Of a DNA stretch of 64,000 bases, positions 1 to 8,512 are shown piece by piece; position 1 is the first letter of the stretch; each line of letters opens with the position of its first letter. The stretch spans positions 62,001 to 126,000 of the forward strand of contig DASWNW010000038.1 of the NCBI GenBank assembly GCA_036399015.1, read 5' to 3'. The DNA comes from QHVT01 sp036399015 (lineage in GTDB: Bacteria > Acidobacteriota > Thermoanaerobaculia > Gp7-AA8). Both the position numbers and the translations under genes were made by a program. Under the pieces are notes generated by a model that worked only from the letters and a program-made list of their open reading frames with translations, did no database searches and was not told where the DNA came from.

Positions 1-355
1 TCACCGCCAGGTCCATGATCTTGACGATCTTCGCGGCGTGCGTCTCCGAGAGCGAGCCGCCGAAGACGGTGAAGTCCTGCGCGAAGGCGTAGACGAGGCG
101 TCCCTGGACGGTGCCGTAGCCGGTCACGACGCCGTCGCCCGGCACCCGCTGCTTGTCGAGACCGAAGTCGGTGGAGCGGTGGGTGACGAGCTGGTCGAGC
201 TCCTGGAACGAGCCCGGGTCGAAGAGGAGGGCGATGCGCTCTCGCGCCGTGAGCTTCCCCTCGTTGTGCTGGCGGTCGATGCGGGTCTGCCCGCCTCCGA
301 GCTCGCTCTGCTGTTTGCGGCGTTCGAGTTCTTCGAGCTTCTGTTCGAAAGACAT
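1..355 (-). CDS. Acyl-CoA carboxylase carboxyltransferase subunit, N-terminal part
   Basis: The gene reads in from the window edge; only the first 118 codons are present. It begins MSFEQKLEELERRKQQSELG and continues with an HNEGKLTARERIALLFDPGS stretch, then a DGVVTGYGTVQGRLVYAFAQD stretch. These are the hallmark N-terminal blocks of the biotin-dependent propionyl-/methylmalonyl-/acetyl-CoA carboxyltransferase beta family (AccD5/PccB/MmdA). The enzyme would transfer CO2 from carboxybiotin to an acyl-CoA in the cytoplasm. The substrate (propionyl-, acetyl- or methylmalonyl-CoA) cannot be told from this fragment. It lies downstream of the DUF507 gene on the same strand with an 86-nt gap. The missing C-terminal half is outside the window. 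Confidence 0.85.
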   Translation of the reverse strand, partial: MSFEQKLEELERRKQQSELGGGQTRIDRQHNEGKLTARERIALLFDPGSFQELDQLVTHRSTDFGLDKQRVPGDGVVTGYGTVQGRLVYAFAQDFTVFGGSLSETHAAKIVKIMDLAV

Positions 356-441
356 GAGTTGTTATCGGTTGCCGGTTGTCGGTTATCTGCGGGCTGCGCG
401 TCGAGGCACAGACAACTGACAACTGATCGCCGGCAACATCC

Positions 442-693
442 TCACAGGATGATCGCCCTCTCGGCTGCCAGTCTCCGCATCTCGTTCTCCACCTGCTGTT
501 CGGTGGCGCGCTTGCCGAGTTTCCCCCGCGCGACGCGCTCGAGCTGCTCGACGGCGGTGAAGTTCTCGGTCAGCGTGCGCGTCACCACGAGGATGCCGGC
601 CTCGGCGTCGACGAACTCGACCACGCCGCGATCCTCCAGCCGGTTCACGATGGCCCGGGCGAGAAACTCGACGCGTCTTCCGGTGGCGCTCAC
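442..693 (-). CDS. DUF507-like small protein
   Basis: 83 residues, predicted alpha-helical and charged, starting with GTG ten nucleotides after the stop of the preceding gene. The pattern of an N-terminal helix (EFLARAIVNRLEDRGVVEF), a central basic/acidic section and a conserved-looking C-terminal ERAIIL tail resembles the DUF507 family, whose function is not known. No signal peptide or membrane segment. A short hairpin (CATCCT-CAC-AGGATG, 437-451) covers the stop codon. It probably belongs to the operon led by the Ser/Thr kinase. The DUF507 assignment is by eye and moderate. Confidence 0.65.
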   Translation of the reverse strand: MSATGRRVEFLARAIVNRLEDRGVVEFVDAEAGILVVTRTLTENFTAVEQLERVARGKLGKRATEQQVENEMRRLAAERAIIL

Positions 694-703
694 GAGCGGG
701 CCA

Positions 704-1474
704 TTAAAGCATCATCTCCGCGCCGAAGGAACCGGCGCCGTACGGGTACCACCGCCGCTCGTTCGAGACGGCGTCGATGTGGGTGACGCGGACGGTGCAG
801 GGATAGACGCGCGCCCCCTCCTCGACCAGCACCCGCAGCGTGAGCCCCTCCACCGGCGCGAGAAGGGCGATCGCCCGCGGCCGGCGCTCGTCGATCTCCG
901 TCACGTCGCACTCCAGCCGGAGGTTGTGCGGCATCCGCACCGGACGCACGCGGTAGCTGGGGCGGTACCAGTTCGGCCACTCCCCTTCCGCCTCCACGAT
1001 CTCGTTCCCATACCCGTCCACGCCGCCGGCGGTCTGCAGCAGCCGCACGTTCGGCGGCGCGATGCCGGCCAGCGACGGGACGAGGGCGGCGGTGACGCCC
1101 GGCGCGAGCCGCAGCCGCGAAGGCGCCTCCCGCTCCGCTCCCGCCCGCCGCAGCGCCTCCGCGACCGGCCCGACGTCGGCTTCGTCGTCGACGAGCGCGC
1201 GCAGCCTCCCGTGCACCAGCGCGGCGTGGAAGCGGCGCGTCTCCTCCGACCAGGCGCGGTCGCCAGATTGATGGTGGGCGATCCCGCGGCTGACGATGAC
1301 CCGCTCGGCTTCGATGTCCGGTTTCGGCGGAGGCGGAACGGCCAAAGCCTCCTCGCCTCCCTCCGGATGACAGGTGAAGAGGTCCCCCTCTTCGATCGCG
1401 ACGCCGCTTTCCGTGACGCGGATCAGCGTCCCGTGCTCCCACCGCGCCACCGCCCCCCGCTTGCGGTAGATCAC
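704..1474 (-). CDS. Uncharacterised protein co-encoded with a TldD-like protein
   Basis: 256 residues. The GTG start at 1474 overlaps the TGA of the upstream TldD-like gene (GTGA), which indicates translational coupling; longer readings of the frame run through that gene and are not real. No signal peptide and no membrane segment are visible. The sequence alternates short beta-type stretches with charged loops and has a Trp/Tyr-rich patch (EWPNWYRPSYR) near residues 170-185. I do not recognise a family. Because the neighbouring TldD-like protein lacks most of the usual N-terminal domain, this could be its missing partner, as TldD and PmbA work as a heterodimer, but that is inference from position and size only. 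Confidence 0.7.
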   Translation of the reverse strand: MIYRKRGAVARWEHGTLIRVTESGVAIEEGDLFTCHPEGGEEALAVPPPPKPDIEAERVIVSRGIAHHQSGDRAWSEETRRFHAALVHGRLRALVDDEADVGPVAEALRRAGAEREAPSRLRLAPGVTAALVPSLAGIAPPNVRLLQTAGGVDGYGNEIVEAEGEWPNWYRPSYRVRPVRMPHNLRLECDVTEIDERRPRAIALLAPVEGLTLRVLVEEGARVYPCTVRVTHIDAVSNERRWYPYGAGSFGAEMML

Positions 1475-2301
1475 GCCGTCACCAGCAGCGGCGCGTGGCT
1501 GCCGACCACGAGCTCCTGCCCTTCGCGCGAGCAGATCACCCCGGGGTAGCGCAGCGGCTCGCCGGCGGCGCCGAGAAAGCGGAAGTCGCCGCGTGCGCGC
1601 GTCAATGTGAATGGCGCGACGCGCCGGGTCGTGTCGCCTTCGACGAGATCGGCCGCCGCCACCCGCAGCGTGACGACGTCGGTCAACGGCTCGTACCCGC
1701 CGCCGTCGACGAGCAGCACCTCGAGGCGCGCCTCCGGCAGCGCGAACGGCGCATCGGCGGCGCGCACGACGAGGTTCGTCATCCGCCGCAGCGGCACGTC
1801 GCGGAAGGAGGCGCGCCGCAGCGTCAGCGGGTTCTCGAGCTGCAGCCACGCCGGCAGCGCGAGCGGCGGCAGGCCGTGCTCGGCCGGATGTCCCGCCGCC
1901 TCGTGCAGCAGCACCGCCGCGCTGCCGTTCCGCCACAGAATCGGGAGCGGCCGCACCTCCGCTTCCGACTCCAGCGCCGCGCGGCGCAGCAGCGCGACGT
2001 CTTCGTCGAGATGCACCGCGTCGGTCACCAGCGAGTGCCGGCCGAGCGAGGCGGTGATGGTGGAGGTGACGCCGTCGAGACGCGCCTCCGCCACGAGGCG
2101 CAGGCGCAGATCGGGACGCACGGCGTCGCGCAGTTCGTCCATGCGCCGGTCGCAGGTGGAGACGAGCGCGTCGTCGCGCGCGTCGGTAGCCACGATCCCC
2201 TGCTCGTCGTCGCGCGCTTCGCCGTGGGAGAGCCGCCGCTCGGCGAGGCGCCCATGCACCCAGAGCTCCTCGCGCGTGGCGATCGCGAAGCGCGCCGTCA
2301 T
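1471..2301 (-). CDS. Short TldD/PmbA-family metalloprotease-like protein
   Basis: 276 residues. The C-terminal half carries TldD family signatures: HEAAGHPAEHG (compare the zinc-binding HExxGHxxE of TldD), a following RMTNL block, and the final ICSREGQELVVGSHAPL stretch, which parallels the GKGGQ...VG..P end of TldD. TldD/TldE proteins process modified peptides and degrade short peptides. Normal members are about 450-480 residues, so the N-terminal domain is largely missing here. ATG at 2299-2301, 7 nt after the kinase gene. The glutamate of the metal motif is retained, so activity is possible. Could also be a specialised subfamily rather than a decayed TldD, since the frame is intact and coupled to the next gene. 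Confidence 0.75.
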   Translation of the reverse strand: MTARFAIATREELWVHGRLAERRLSHGEARDDEQGIVATDARDDALVSTCDRRMDELRDAVRPDLRLRLVAEARLDGVTSTITASLGRHSLVTDAVHLDEDVALLRRAALESEAEVRPLPILWRNGSAAVLLHEAAGHPAEHGLPPLALPAWLQLENPLTLRRASFRDVPLRRMTNLVVRAADAPFALPEARLEVLLVDGGGYEPLTDVVTLRVAAADLVEGDTTRRVAPFTLTRARGDFRFLGAAGEPLRYPGVICSREGQELVVGSHAPLLVTA

Positions 2302-2308
2302 CCGCCCG

Positions 2309-4369
2309 TCAATTCAGCTCGTACGTGAACCTCTTCCCGGCCGCGTCGTAGCGCACGGTGAGGCGGTGGTTGCCGCCCGGCTCGAAGCGGACGGCGGTGA
2401 TGGTGTGGTGCTCCTGGATCTGCGCGCTCGGCACGGTGACCCAGATCTGCACGTCGGCGTTCTTGGCGGGGAAGTCCCTCGTCACGCTCACCGGGCGCGG
2501 GGTGCGGGAGGCGCGGCGGAGGAAGCGCGCCGGACGCTCGTCGAACAGCCGCTCGTTCGCGACGATGTCGGTCCCCGCGCGCACGACGATGCGGCCGTCG
2601 GTGAACGGATGGGAGAAGACGGTGGTGAGCTGCGTGGTGCTCGACTGCGGCGCCTGCGTCTCGGTCGCGCCGGCGGTGTCCTGCGGCGCGGTGGTGGCGG
2701 TGGCGGCGACGCGCGGCGTCTGCCGCTTCGCCTTCGCCGCCGCGAGCGCCTTCTGCTCCTCGGCCTGCGCGAGCTTCAACTGCTCGGTCGCCTGCACGAA
2801 GTTCGGGTTGATGGTGAGCGACTCCTGGAACCGCGCGCTCGCATCGGCCCACTTCTTCTCGTTGAAGAGGAGCATCCCCTCGTCGAACTTCGCCTGCGCC
2901 TGGGCGAGCTGCTGCTTGCTGAGCTCTTCCTGCTGCAGGATCGCGTCGAGCCGGGCCAGGGTCGTGTTGACATACGGCGAGGTTGGCGCGAGCCGCTTGA
3001 GCTCCACGAACTTCACCCGCGCGTCGGCGACGCGCCCCTGCTGCAGGAGCGCCGTCCCCTCTTCCCGCAACCTCTTCTCCTGCGCCCGCCGGGCCGTGAT
3101 GGCGGGATCGATCGGCGTGATCTCCGGCTCCTGGCTCCGCACCGCCGCCACGCCGCCGATGAGACCGGCCACGAGGAGCGCCACGATGCCGATGAAGAGG
3201 GGCGGCGGGATGCGCCGCTTCCACACCGGCGCCGTACGGACGCCGGAGAACGTCTTCCGGAGCTGCTGCGCGAGCGGCGGCCGCGGCGGCCGCGGCACCT
3301 TCGCCACCGTCGGCGCCTGCGCGGCGGTCGCGCCGGAGACGCGCGCGGCCGGCTGCGTGCTGCTGCCGAGCTCCTGGATGTCGTGCGCCGCCGTCGGCGG
3401 CTCGACCGCATCGGGGAACGGCACCTCCAGCGTCGGCGTCGGCACCGGCCGGTCCCGCTCCGTCGTCTTCTCCGCCGACGAGGCGCCGCGCGTGACGATC
3501 GTCTCCTCGGCCAGCATCGGGTCGGGCGGGCGGACGGGGCGCTCGCCGCGGATCACCTGGCGGACCGCGGTGGCGAGGTCTTTCGCCCGCTGGTACCGCT
3601 TGGCCGGGTCCTTGGCGAGGCAGTTCGCGACCACCTCGTCGTAGCCGGAGGGGATCTGCGGATTGATCTCCGAGAGCGGCGGGAACGGCTCGTGGACGAT
3701 CTTGTAGGAGATGGAGGTGAGCGAGTCGCCGCCGAACGGCTTGCGGCGCGTCAGGCATTCGTACAGGCAGATGCCGAGCGCGAAGATGTCGGTGCGGCCG
3801 TCGACCGGCGCACCCTTGATCTGTTCGGGCGCCATGTAGTTCGGCGTGCCGAGGAACTGCCCGGTGCTGGTCAGGTTCGCGCCGCCGGAGGCGATCTTGG
3901 CGATGCCGAAGTCGGTGATCTTGGCGCGGTTCCCCTCGATGAGGATGATGTTCGCCGGCTTGACGTCGCGGTGCACGATGCCCTTGGCGTGCGCGAAGTC
4001 GAGCGCCTCGCCGACCTGCGCGATGATGTCGCCGATCTGGTCGAAGGTGAGCGTCCGCCCCTGGGAGAGCACTTCCTTGAGGTTGTGCCCCTCGACGTAC
4101 TCCATGGCGATGAACGAGACGCCCGACTCCTCGTCCTGGCCGATGTCGTGGACGGTCACGATGGAGGGGTGGTTGAGGATGCCCGCCGCCTGCGCCTCTC
4201 GGATGAAGCGCTGCTGGAACTCCTTCGACTCATCGTCGTCGACGTGAGCGGCGACGCGGATGGTCTTCAGCGCCACCAGCCGCCCGATGAGGGGGTCTTT
4301 GGCGAGATAGACGATCCCCATCGCGCCTTTGCCGAGCTCGCGGACGACTTCGTAGCGGCCCAGCTTCAA
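2309..4369 (-). CDS. Membrane-anchored Ser/Thr protein kinase with TPR-like periplasmic region
   Basis: 686 residues from TTG at 4367-4369, giving MKLGRYEVVRELGKG, the usual start of PknB-type kinases; GGGGAG lies 9 nt upstream. A TTG at 4399 in the same frame overlaps the -10 box and is rejected. Kinase domain about 5-265 with GKGAMG loop, Lys35, HRDVKPAN (Asp135) and DFG 153-155: all catalytic residues present. A Pro/Thr-rich linker follows, then one hydrophobic segment (about 395-425, IGIVALLVAGLIGGVAAV), then TPR-like helices with coiled-coil bias (about 430-570) and a beta-rich C-terminal domain. Expected to phosphorylate cytoplasmic targets in response to an extracytoplasmic input. First gene of the minus-strand operon leading to the carboxylase. 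Confidence 0.92.
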   Translation of the reverse strand: MKLGRYEVVRELGKGAMGIVYLAKDPLIGRLVALKTIRVAAHVDDDESKEFQQRFIREAQAAGILNHPSIVTVHDIGQDEESGVSFIAMEYVEGHNLKEVLSQGRTLTFDQIGDIIAQVGEALDFAHAKGIVHRDVKPANIILIEGNRAKITDFGIAKIASGGANLTSTGQFLGTPNYMAPEQIKGAPVDGRTDIFALGICLYECLTRRKPFGGDSLTSISYKIVHEPFPPLSEINPQIPSGYDEVVANCLAKDPAKRYQRAKDLATAVRQVIRGERPVRPPDPMLAEETIVTRGASSAEKTTERDRPVPTPTLEVPFPDAVEPPTAAHDIQELGSSTQPAARVSGATAAQAPTVAKVPRPPRPPLAQQLRKTFSGVRTAPVWKRRIPPPLFIGIVALLVAGLIGGVAAVRSQEPEITPIDPAITARRAQEKRLREEGTALLQQGRVADARVKFVELKRLAPTSPYVNTTLARLDAILQQEELSKQQLAQAQAKFDEGMLLFNEKKWADASARFQESLTINPNFVQATEQLKLAQAEEQKALAAAKAKRQTPRVAATATTAPQDTAGATETQAPQSSTTQLTTVFSHPFTDGRIVVRAGTDIVANERLFDERPARFLRRASRTPRPVSVTRDFPAKNADVQIWVTVPSAQIQEHHTITAVRFEPGGNHRLTVRYDAAGKRFTYELN

Positions 4370-4398
4370 GAGCGTTTTCTCCCCGCCATGAACGGACA

Positions 4399-4404
4399 AT
4401 GATA
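4399..4404 (-). promoter_or_regulatory. Probable -10 box of the Ser/Thr kinase operon
   Basis: TATCAT on the minus strand, about 30 nt before the chosen TTG start. It overlaps the more distal in-frame TTG, so that codon would not be in the transcript. No convincing -35 hexamer is visible 17 nt upstream. Confidence 0.4.
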
Positions 4405-4497
4405 ACTCCTGCGCCGTGCCGGACCTCAGGCCCGCCGTCCTACCTTTTACTTTATGATGTCACGCCTGTTGGACAATTCGCTTACGGAGTCGAGCAC

Positions 4498-6594
4498 ATG
4501 AAGGTTTACTCGGGTTCCGAGATCCGCAATGTGGCGATCGTCGGACACAACGACACCGGCAAAACTACTCTCGTATCCCAACTGCTGTTCAACGCCGGCG
4601 CCGTCAACCGCCTCGGGCGCGTGGAAGACGGCACCACCACGACCGACTTCGACGCCGACGAGATCGAGCGCAAGCACTCCATCTCCACGGCCGTCGCCTT
4701 CGCGGAGTGGAAAGACACCAAGATCAACCTCCTCGACACGCCGGGCTTCGGCATCTTCATCATGGAAGCCAAAAGCGCGATGCGCATCGCCGACGGCGCG
4801 GCGATCGTCGTCAGCGGCGTCACCGGCGTCGAAGTCACGACCGAGAAGGTCTGGAAGTTCGCCGAGGAGTTCGCCCTCCCGCGCGTCATCATCATCAACA
4901 AGCTCGATCGCGAGCGCTCCTCGTTCGCCCGCTCGCTCGACGCGGTGAAGAAGAAGTTCGGCAAGAACGTCGTCGCGCTGCAGATGCCGATCGGCGAGGA
5001 GAAGGACTTCTCCGGCTTCGTCGACCTGGTGTCGATGAAGGCCTTCCGCTACGCCGCCGACGGCTCCGGGAAGTTCGACGCGATCGACATCCCGGCCGAC
5101 ATGAAGGACGAGGCGGAGTCGGCGCGCGCGCAGCTCATCGAGAAGGTCGCCGAGGGCGACGACACGCTCATGGAGCGCTTCTTCGAGCAGGGCGGCCTGT
5201 CGCAGGAAGAGCTCCTCGATGGCCTCAGCCGCGAGGTCGCGCACCACCAGATCTACCCCGTCTTCGTCGCCTCGGCGTCGCACAACATCGGCGGCCACGC
5301 CATCCTCGACGCGTTCGTGTCGATGCTCCCCGCTCCCACCGAGGTGCAGAAGGTGGAAGGGAAGAACCGCAAGGGAGAGGACCTCACGTTCGACGCGCGC
5401 CCCGAGGCGTTCCCCTCCGCGCTCGTCTTCAAGACCTTCTCCGATCCCTTCTCTGGACGCGTGTCGCTCTTCCGCGTCTACTCGGGGACGTTCCAGTCCG
5501 ACCACGCGTACTGGAACACCACCCGCGACCACGAGGAGCGCATCGGCAAGCTGCAGGTGCTGCAGGGCAAGCAGCAGATCCCGGTCACCGAGCTGCGCGC
5601 CGGTGACATCGGCGCGGTGGCGAAGCTGAAGGACACCTTCACCGGCGACACGATCGCCGCGAAGGACCACCAGATCGTGCTGAGCCACATCCATTATCCG
5701 GAGGCGGCCATCGCCTTCGCGGTGGAGCCGAAGGCGCGCGGCGACGAGGACAAGCTCGGCGCGGCCATCCACCGCATCATCGAGGAAGACCCGACCATCC
5801 GGTTCGCGCGCGACGAGCAGACGAAGGAGTTCCTGATCAGCGGTCAGGGACAGCTCCACGTCGAGATCGTGGTGGCGAAGCTGAAGAAGAAGTACCACGT
5901 CGACGTGGTGCTGCATCCGCCGAAGGTGCCGTACCGCGAGACCATCACCAAGCCGGCCGACGCGCATGGACGCCACAAGAAGCAGTCGGGCGGCCACGGG
6001 CAGTTCGCCGACTGCAAGATCACCGTCGAGCCGCTGCCGCGCGGCGCCGACTTCGAGTTCGTCGACGAGATCTTCGGCGGCTCCATCCCCCGCCAGTACA
6101 TCCCGGCGGTGGAGAAGGGCATCCAGGACGCGCGGGTGAAGGGCTACCTGGCCGGCTTCCCGATGGTCGACTTCCGCGTCCGCCTCAAGGACGGTCAGTA
6201 CCACGACGTCGACTCCTCGGAAATGGCGTTCAAGATCGCCGGCTCGCTCGCCTACCAGCAGGCGATGGAGAACGCGCGCCCGACGCTGCTCGAGCCGATC
6301 ATGCACGTCGACATCACCGCCCCGTCGGAGTACGTCGGCGACATCATGGGCGACCTCAACTCGCGCCGCGGCAGGGTGGAAGGGGTCGACGCGGAAGAGG
6401 ACTCGCAGGTCGTGCACGCGCGCGTGCCGTTCGCGGAGATGCTGACCTACGGGTCGACGCTCCGCTCGCTCACGCAGGGCCGCGGCAGCTTCCACATGGA
6501 GATGTCGCACTACGAGGAAGTCCCGCGCAACCTGCAGGAAAAGATCATCGTGGAGTCGAAGAAGGCGAAGGAAGCGCAGGCCGCGGCGCACTAG
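4498..6594 (+). CDS. fusA: Elongation factor G, type II paralogue
   Basis: 698 residues from ATG 4498 (MKVYSGSEIRNVAIVGHND); the frame is open further upstream but homology starts here and ACGGAG precedes it. Five-domain translational GTPase: P-loop GHNDTGKT (about 16-24), DTPGF (about 80) and NKLD (about 135), then domain II, III, an IV loop region with KKQSGGHGQFADCKI, and V. The P-loop GHNDTGKT instead of AHIDAGKT and the GTTTTDFDADEIERKHSI switch-I region point to the EF-G II/spdEFG2 group rather than the main str-operon EF-G. These paralogues support translocation or ribosome recycling. It stands alone, without rpsL/rpsG/tuf, which fits a paralogue. Confidence 0.93.
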   Translation: MKVYSGSEIRNVAIVGHNDTGKTTLVSQLLFNAGAVNRLGRVEDGTTTTDFDADEIERKHSISTAVAFAEWKDTKINLLDTPGFGIFIMEAKSAMRIADGAAIVVSGVTGVEVTTEKVWKFAEEFALPRVIIINKLDRERSSFARSLDAVKKKFGKNVVALQMPIGEEKDFSGFVDLVSMKAFRYAADGSGKFDAIDIPADMKDEAESARAQLIEKVAEGDDTLMERFFEQGGLSQEELLDGLSREVAHHQIYPVFVASASHNIGGHAILDAFVSMLPAPTEVQKVEGKNRKGEDLTFDARPEAFPSALVFKTFSDPFSGRVSLFRVYSGTFQSDHAYWNTTRDHEERIGKLQVLQGKQQIPVTELRAGDIGAVAKLKDTFTGDTIAAKDHQIVLSHIHYPEAAIAFAVEPKARGDEDKLGAAIHRIIEEDPTIRFARDEQTKEFLISGQGQLHVEIVVAKLKKKYHVDVVLHPPKVPYRETITKPADAHGRHKKQSGGHGQFADCKITVEPLPRGADFEFVDEIFGGSIPRQYIPAVEKGIQDARVKGYLAGFPMVDFRVRLKDGQYHDVDSSEMAFKIAGSLAYQQAMENARPTLLEPIMHVDITAPSEYVGDIMGDLNSRRGRVEGVDAEEDSQVVHARVPFAEMLTYGSTLRSLTQGRGSFHMEMSHYEEVPRNLQEKIIVESKKAKEAQAAAH

Positions 6595-6600
6595 CGGCCG

Positions 6601-7359
6601 ATGGACCTGCCGTTTCCGCGCGTGCGGCCGCGGCCCGAGACGCTCTCGAACCGCGGCTGCTGCTTCTCCGACGAAGACCTGGAGCAGGTCCTCCGGACGG
6701 CCGACGACCACCTGCGCTGGCGGGACTTCGAGGCGATCTTTCCCGTCTCCGGCTGCGCCGGCGAGTACGACGAGCAGCTCTACTTCGTGCCGCTCGCGTT
6801 CGCACACCTCGCCGCGAACGCGATGGATGGGCGCGAATACGCGTCCGGCTTCGTTCAGTTCTTCGAGCGCAACGCCGACCTCATCGGCCGCGACGAACTT
6901 CGCGACCCGGCCGAGCAGGCGTTCGCGGCTCTCCTCGCCGGCTGGACGGCGACCTTCGAGGTCGTCCACTACGACGCCGCCGCCTCGGCGAAGAAGGGCT
7001 GGACCATCCCATACCTCGACGGTGTCGAGCGCTCGCTCGCCGTCACGGAGCTGCTCGAGCTGCTGTTCGAGCGTCCGACGCTGGAGCACGTGGGCGAGAC
7101 GGCGGTCCTCCGGTTGCTCGAAGCCGGCGCGCCGGAGACGTCCGCCGCCTGGTTCCTCGAGCTCGCAAGGGCGATGAACGAGGGCTCGCTGTACCTGCCG
7201 GACAACGTCTCCGCACGCGCCGTGAGGGCGCTGCTCAGCGATCCGCTGGTGCTGTCCGGCCAATACGAGCGCATCCGCGACTCGCTTGTGGCGGCGGAGC
7301 CGTCGCCGACGTACTGGCGCGACGTGCTCGTCGCGATCGGCCTCACCGCGCCGGCGTAG
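6601..7359 (+). CDS. Uncharacterised protein downstream of EF-G II
   Basis: 252 residues, beginning 6 nt after the EF-G stop, so probably cotranscribed. No signal peptide or transmembrane segment. It looks alpha-helical and acidic, with repeated ELLELL/RLLEAG type helices in the second half reminiscent of helical-repeat proteins, and two cysteines near residue 20 and one near 45. I do not recognise the family. Codon usage matches its neighbours. Confidence 0.75.
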   Translation: MDLPFPRVRPRPETLSNRGCCFSDEDLEQVLRTADDHLRWRDFEAIFPVSGCAGEYDEQLYFVPLAFAHLAANAMDGREYASGFVQFFERNADLIGRDELRDPAEQAFAALLAGWTATFEVVHYDAAASAKKGWTIPYLDGVERSLAVTELLELLFERPTLEHVGETAVLRLLEAGAPETSAAWFLELARAMNEGSLYLPDNVSARAVRALLSDPLVLSGQYERIRDSLVAAEPSPTYWRDVLVAIGLTAPA

Positions 7360-7381
7360 CCGCGCTCTCTCTCCTCGCCCG

Positions 7382-7387
7382 TATCAT
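7382..7387 (+). promoter_or_regulatory. TATCAT -10 box, 6 nt before the GTG start
   Basis: TATCAT followed by six bases and GTG. The distance from box to start codon equals the usual distance from -10 to transcription start, so the message would be leaderless. Same arrangement as at purB and the toxin-antitoxin genes. Confidence 0.5.
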
Positions 7388-7393
7388 GAGCGG

Positions 7394-8512
7394 GTGAATG
7401 CGGGGCAGGGGCTCGCGCTCGCGGTGGTGGTACCGACCTTCAGCGAGCGTGAAAACGTCGTCGAGTTGATCCGCCGCCTCGACCGGGTGCTCGCGGAGGT
7501 CGCCTGGGAGGTGATCGTCGTCGACGACGACTCGCCGGACGGCACTGCCGACGCGGTCCGCGCGCTGGCGCGCCTCGATCCGCGCATCCGCCTCCTCCAG
7601 CGCGTCGGCCGCCGCGGACTCTCCTCTGCCTGCATCGAGGGGATGATGGCCACCGCCGCGCCGTACGTCGCGGTCATCGACGCCGACCTCCAGCACGACG
7701 AGTCGGTGCTGCCGGCGATGCTGGCGAAGCTGCGCGACGAAGAGCTCGACCTCGTGGTCGGCACGCGCTACGCCGAAGGAGGCTCCAGCGCGGGGCTCAC
7801 CGGACAGCGGGCGGCGCTGAGCGACTGGGGGAAGAAGCTGAGCCGCCTCGTCACGCACGCGACGCTCACCGACCCGATGAGCGGCTTCTTCGTCGCCGAC
7901 CGCCGCTTCCTCGACGAGGTGGTGCGCAGGCTGTCCGGCCGCGGCTTCAAGATCCTCCTCGACCTCGTCGCCTCCGCCCGCCGCCCCGTGCGCGCCGGCG
8001 AGCTGCCGTACCACTTCCGCGCGCGGCTGCACGGCGACAGCAAGCTGGACGTGCTGGTCGGGCTCGAGTACCTGCAGCTCCTCATCGACAAGCTGGTCGG
8101 CGACTGGATCCCGCCGCGCTTCGTCCTCTTCGGCCTCGTCGGCGGCTCGGGCGTGGTGCTGCACCTGCTCGTGCTCTGGCTGCTGTTCGCGCGGGCGGAG
8201 CTGCCGTTCTGGATCGCGCAGACGACGGCGACGGTGCTGGTGATGACGAGCAACTTCTTCCTCAACAACACGCTGACTTGGCGCGACCACCGCCTGCGCG
8301 GCCTCGCGATGGTCGGCGGCCTGCTGAAGTTCTACGCCGCCTGCTCGATCGGCGCGTTCCTCAACCTGCTGGTGGCGACGTTCGTCCTGCGGCAGGGGAT
8401 GCCGTGGTACGTGGCCGGGTTCGCGGGGCTGGTGATCGGCTCGATCTGGAACTTTGCCGTCACCGCGGCGACGACGTGGAAGCAGCGCCGCCGCTCGCCG
8501 ATCGCCAGGTGA
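7394..8512 (+). CDS. GT2 polyprenyl-phosphate glycosyltransferase fused to a GtrA-like membrane domain
   Basis: 372 residues from GTG 7394 (MNAGQGLALAVVVPTFSERE). Residues 1-225 are a GT-A family 2 glycosyltransferase like dolichyl-phosphate mannose synthase: VVVPTFSERENV, VDDDSPDGTAD and VIDADLQHDES (metal-binding DxD-like). Residues about 235-365 contain four hydrophobic segments with an NFFLNNTLTWRD motif, typical of GtrA/DPMS membrane domains. Predicted to load mannose or another hexose onto polyprenyl phosphate at the inner membrane, supplying GT-C enzymes such as the ones at 8.5-10.3 kb and 48-51 kb. Its 3' end overlaps the convergent glycosyltransferase by 53 bp. Confidence 0.88.
   Translation: MNAGQGLALAVVVPTFSERENVVELIRRLDRVLAEVAWEVIVVDDDSPDGTADAVRALARLDPRIRLLQRVGRRGLSSACIEGMMATAAPYVAVIDADLQHDESVLPAMLAKLRDEELDLVVGTRYAEGGSSAGLTGQRAALSDWGKKLSRLVTHATLTDPMSGFFVADRRFLDEVVRRLSGRGFKILLDLVASARRPVRAGELPYHFRARLHGDSKLDVLVGLEYLQLLIDKLVGDWIPPRFVLFGLVGGSGVVLHLLVLWLLFARAELPFWIAQTTATVLVMTSNFFLNNTLTWRDHRLRGLAMVGGLLKFYAACSIGAFLNLLVATFVLRQGMPWYVAGFAGLVIGSIWNFAVTAATTWKQRRRSPIAR

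Noticed and set aside
2298..3758. Alternative frames inside the Ser/Thr kinase gene
   Set aside because: The kinase frame holds every catalytic motif; the others are Arg/Ala/Pro-rich shadows.
4447..7263. Long open frame opposite EF-G II
   Set aside because: Antisense shadow of a clearly conserved gene; low-complexity Arg/Val/Leu/Asp composition.
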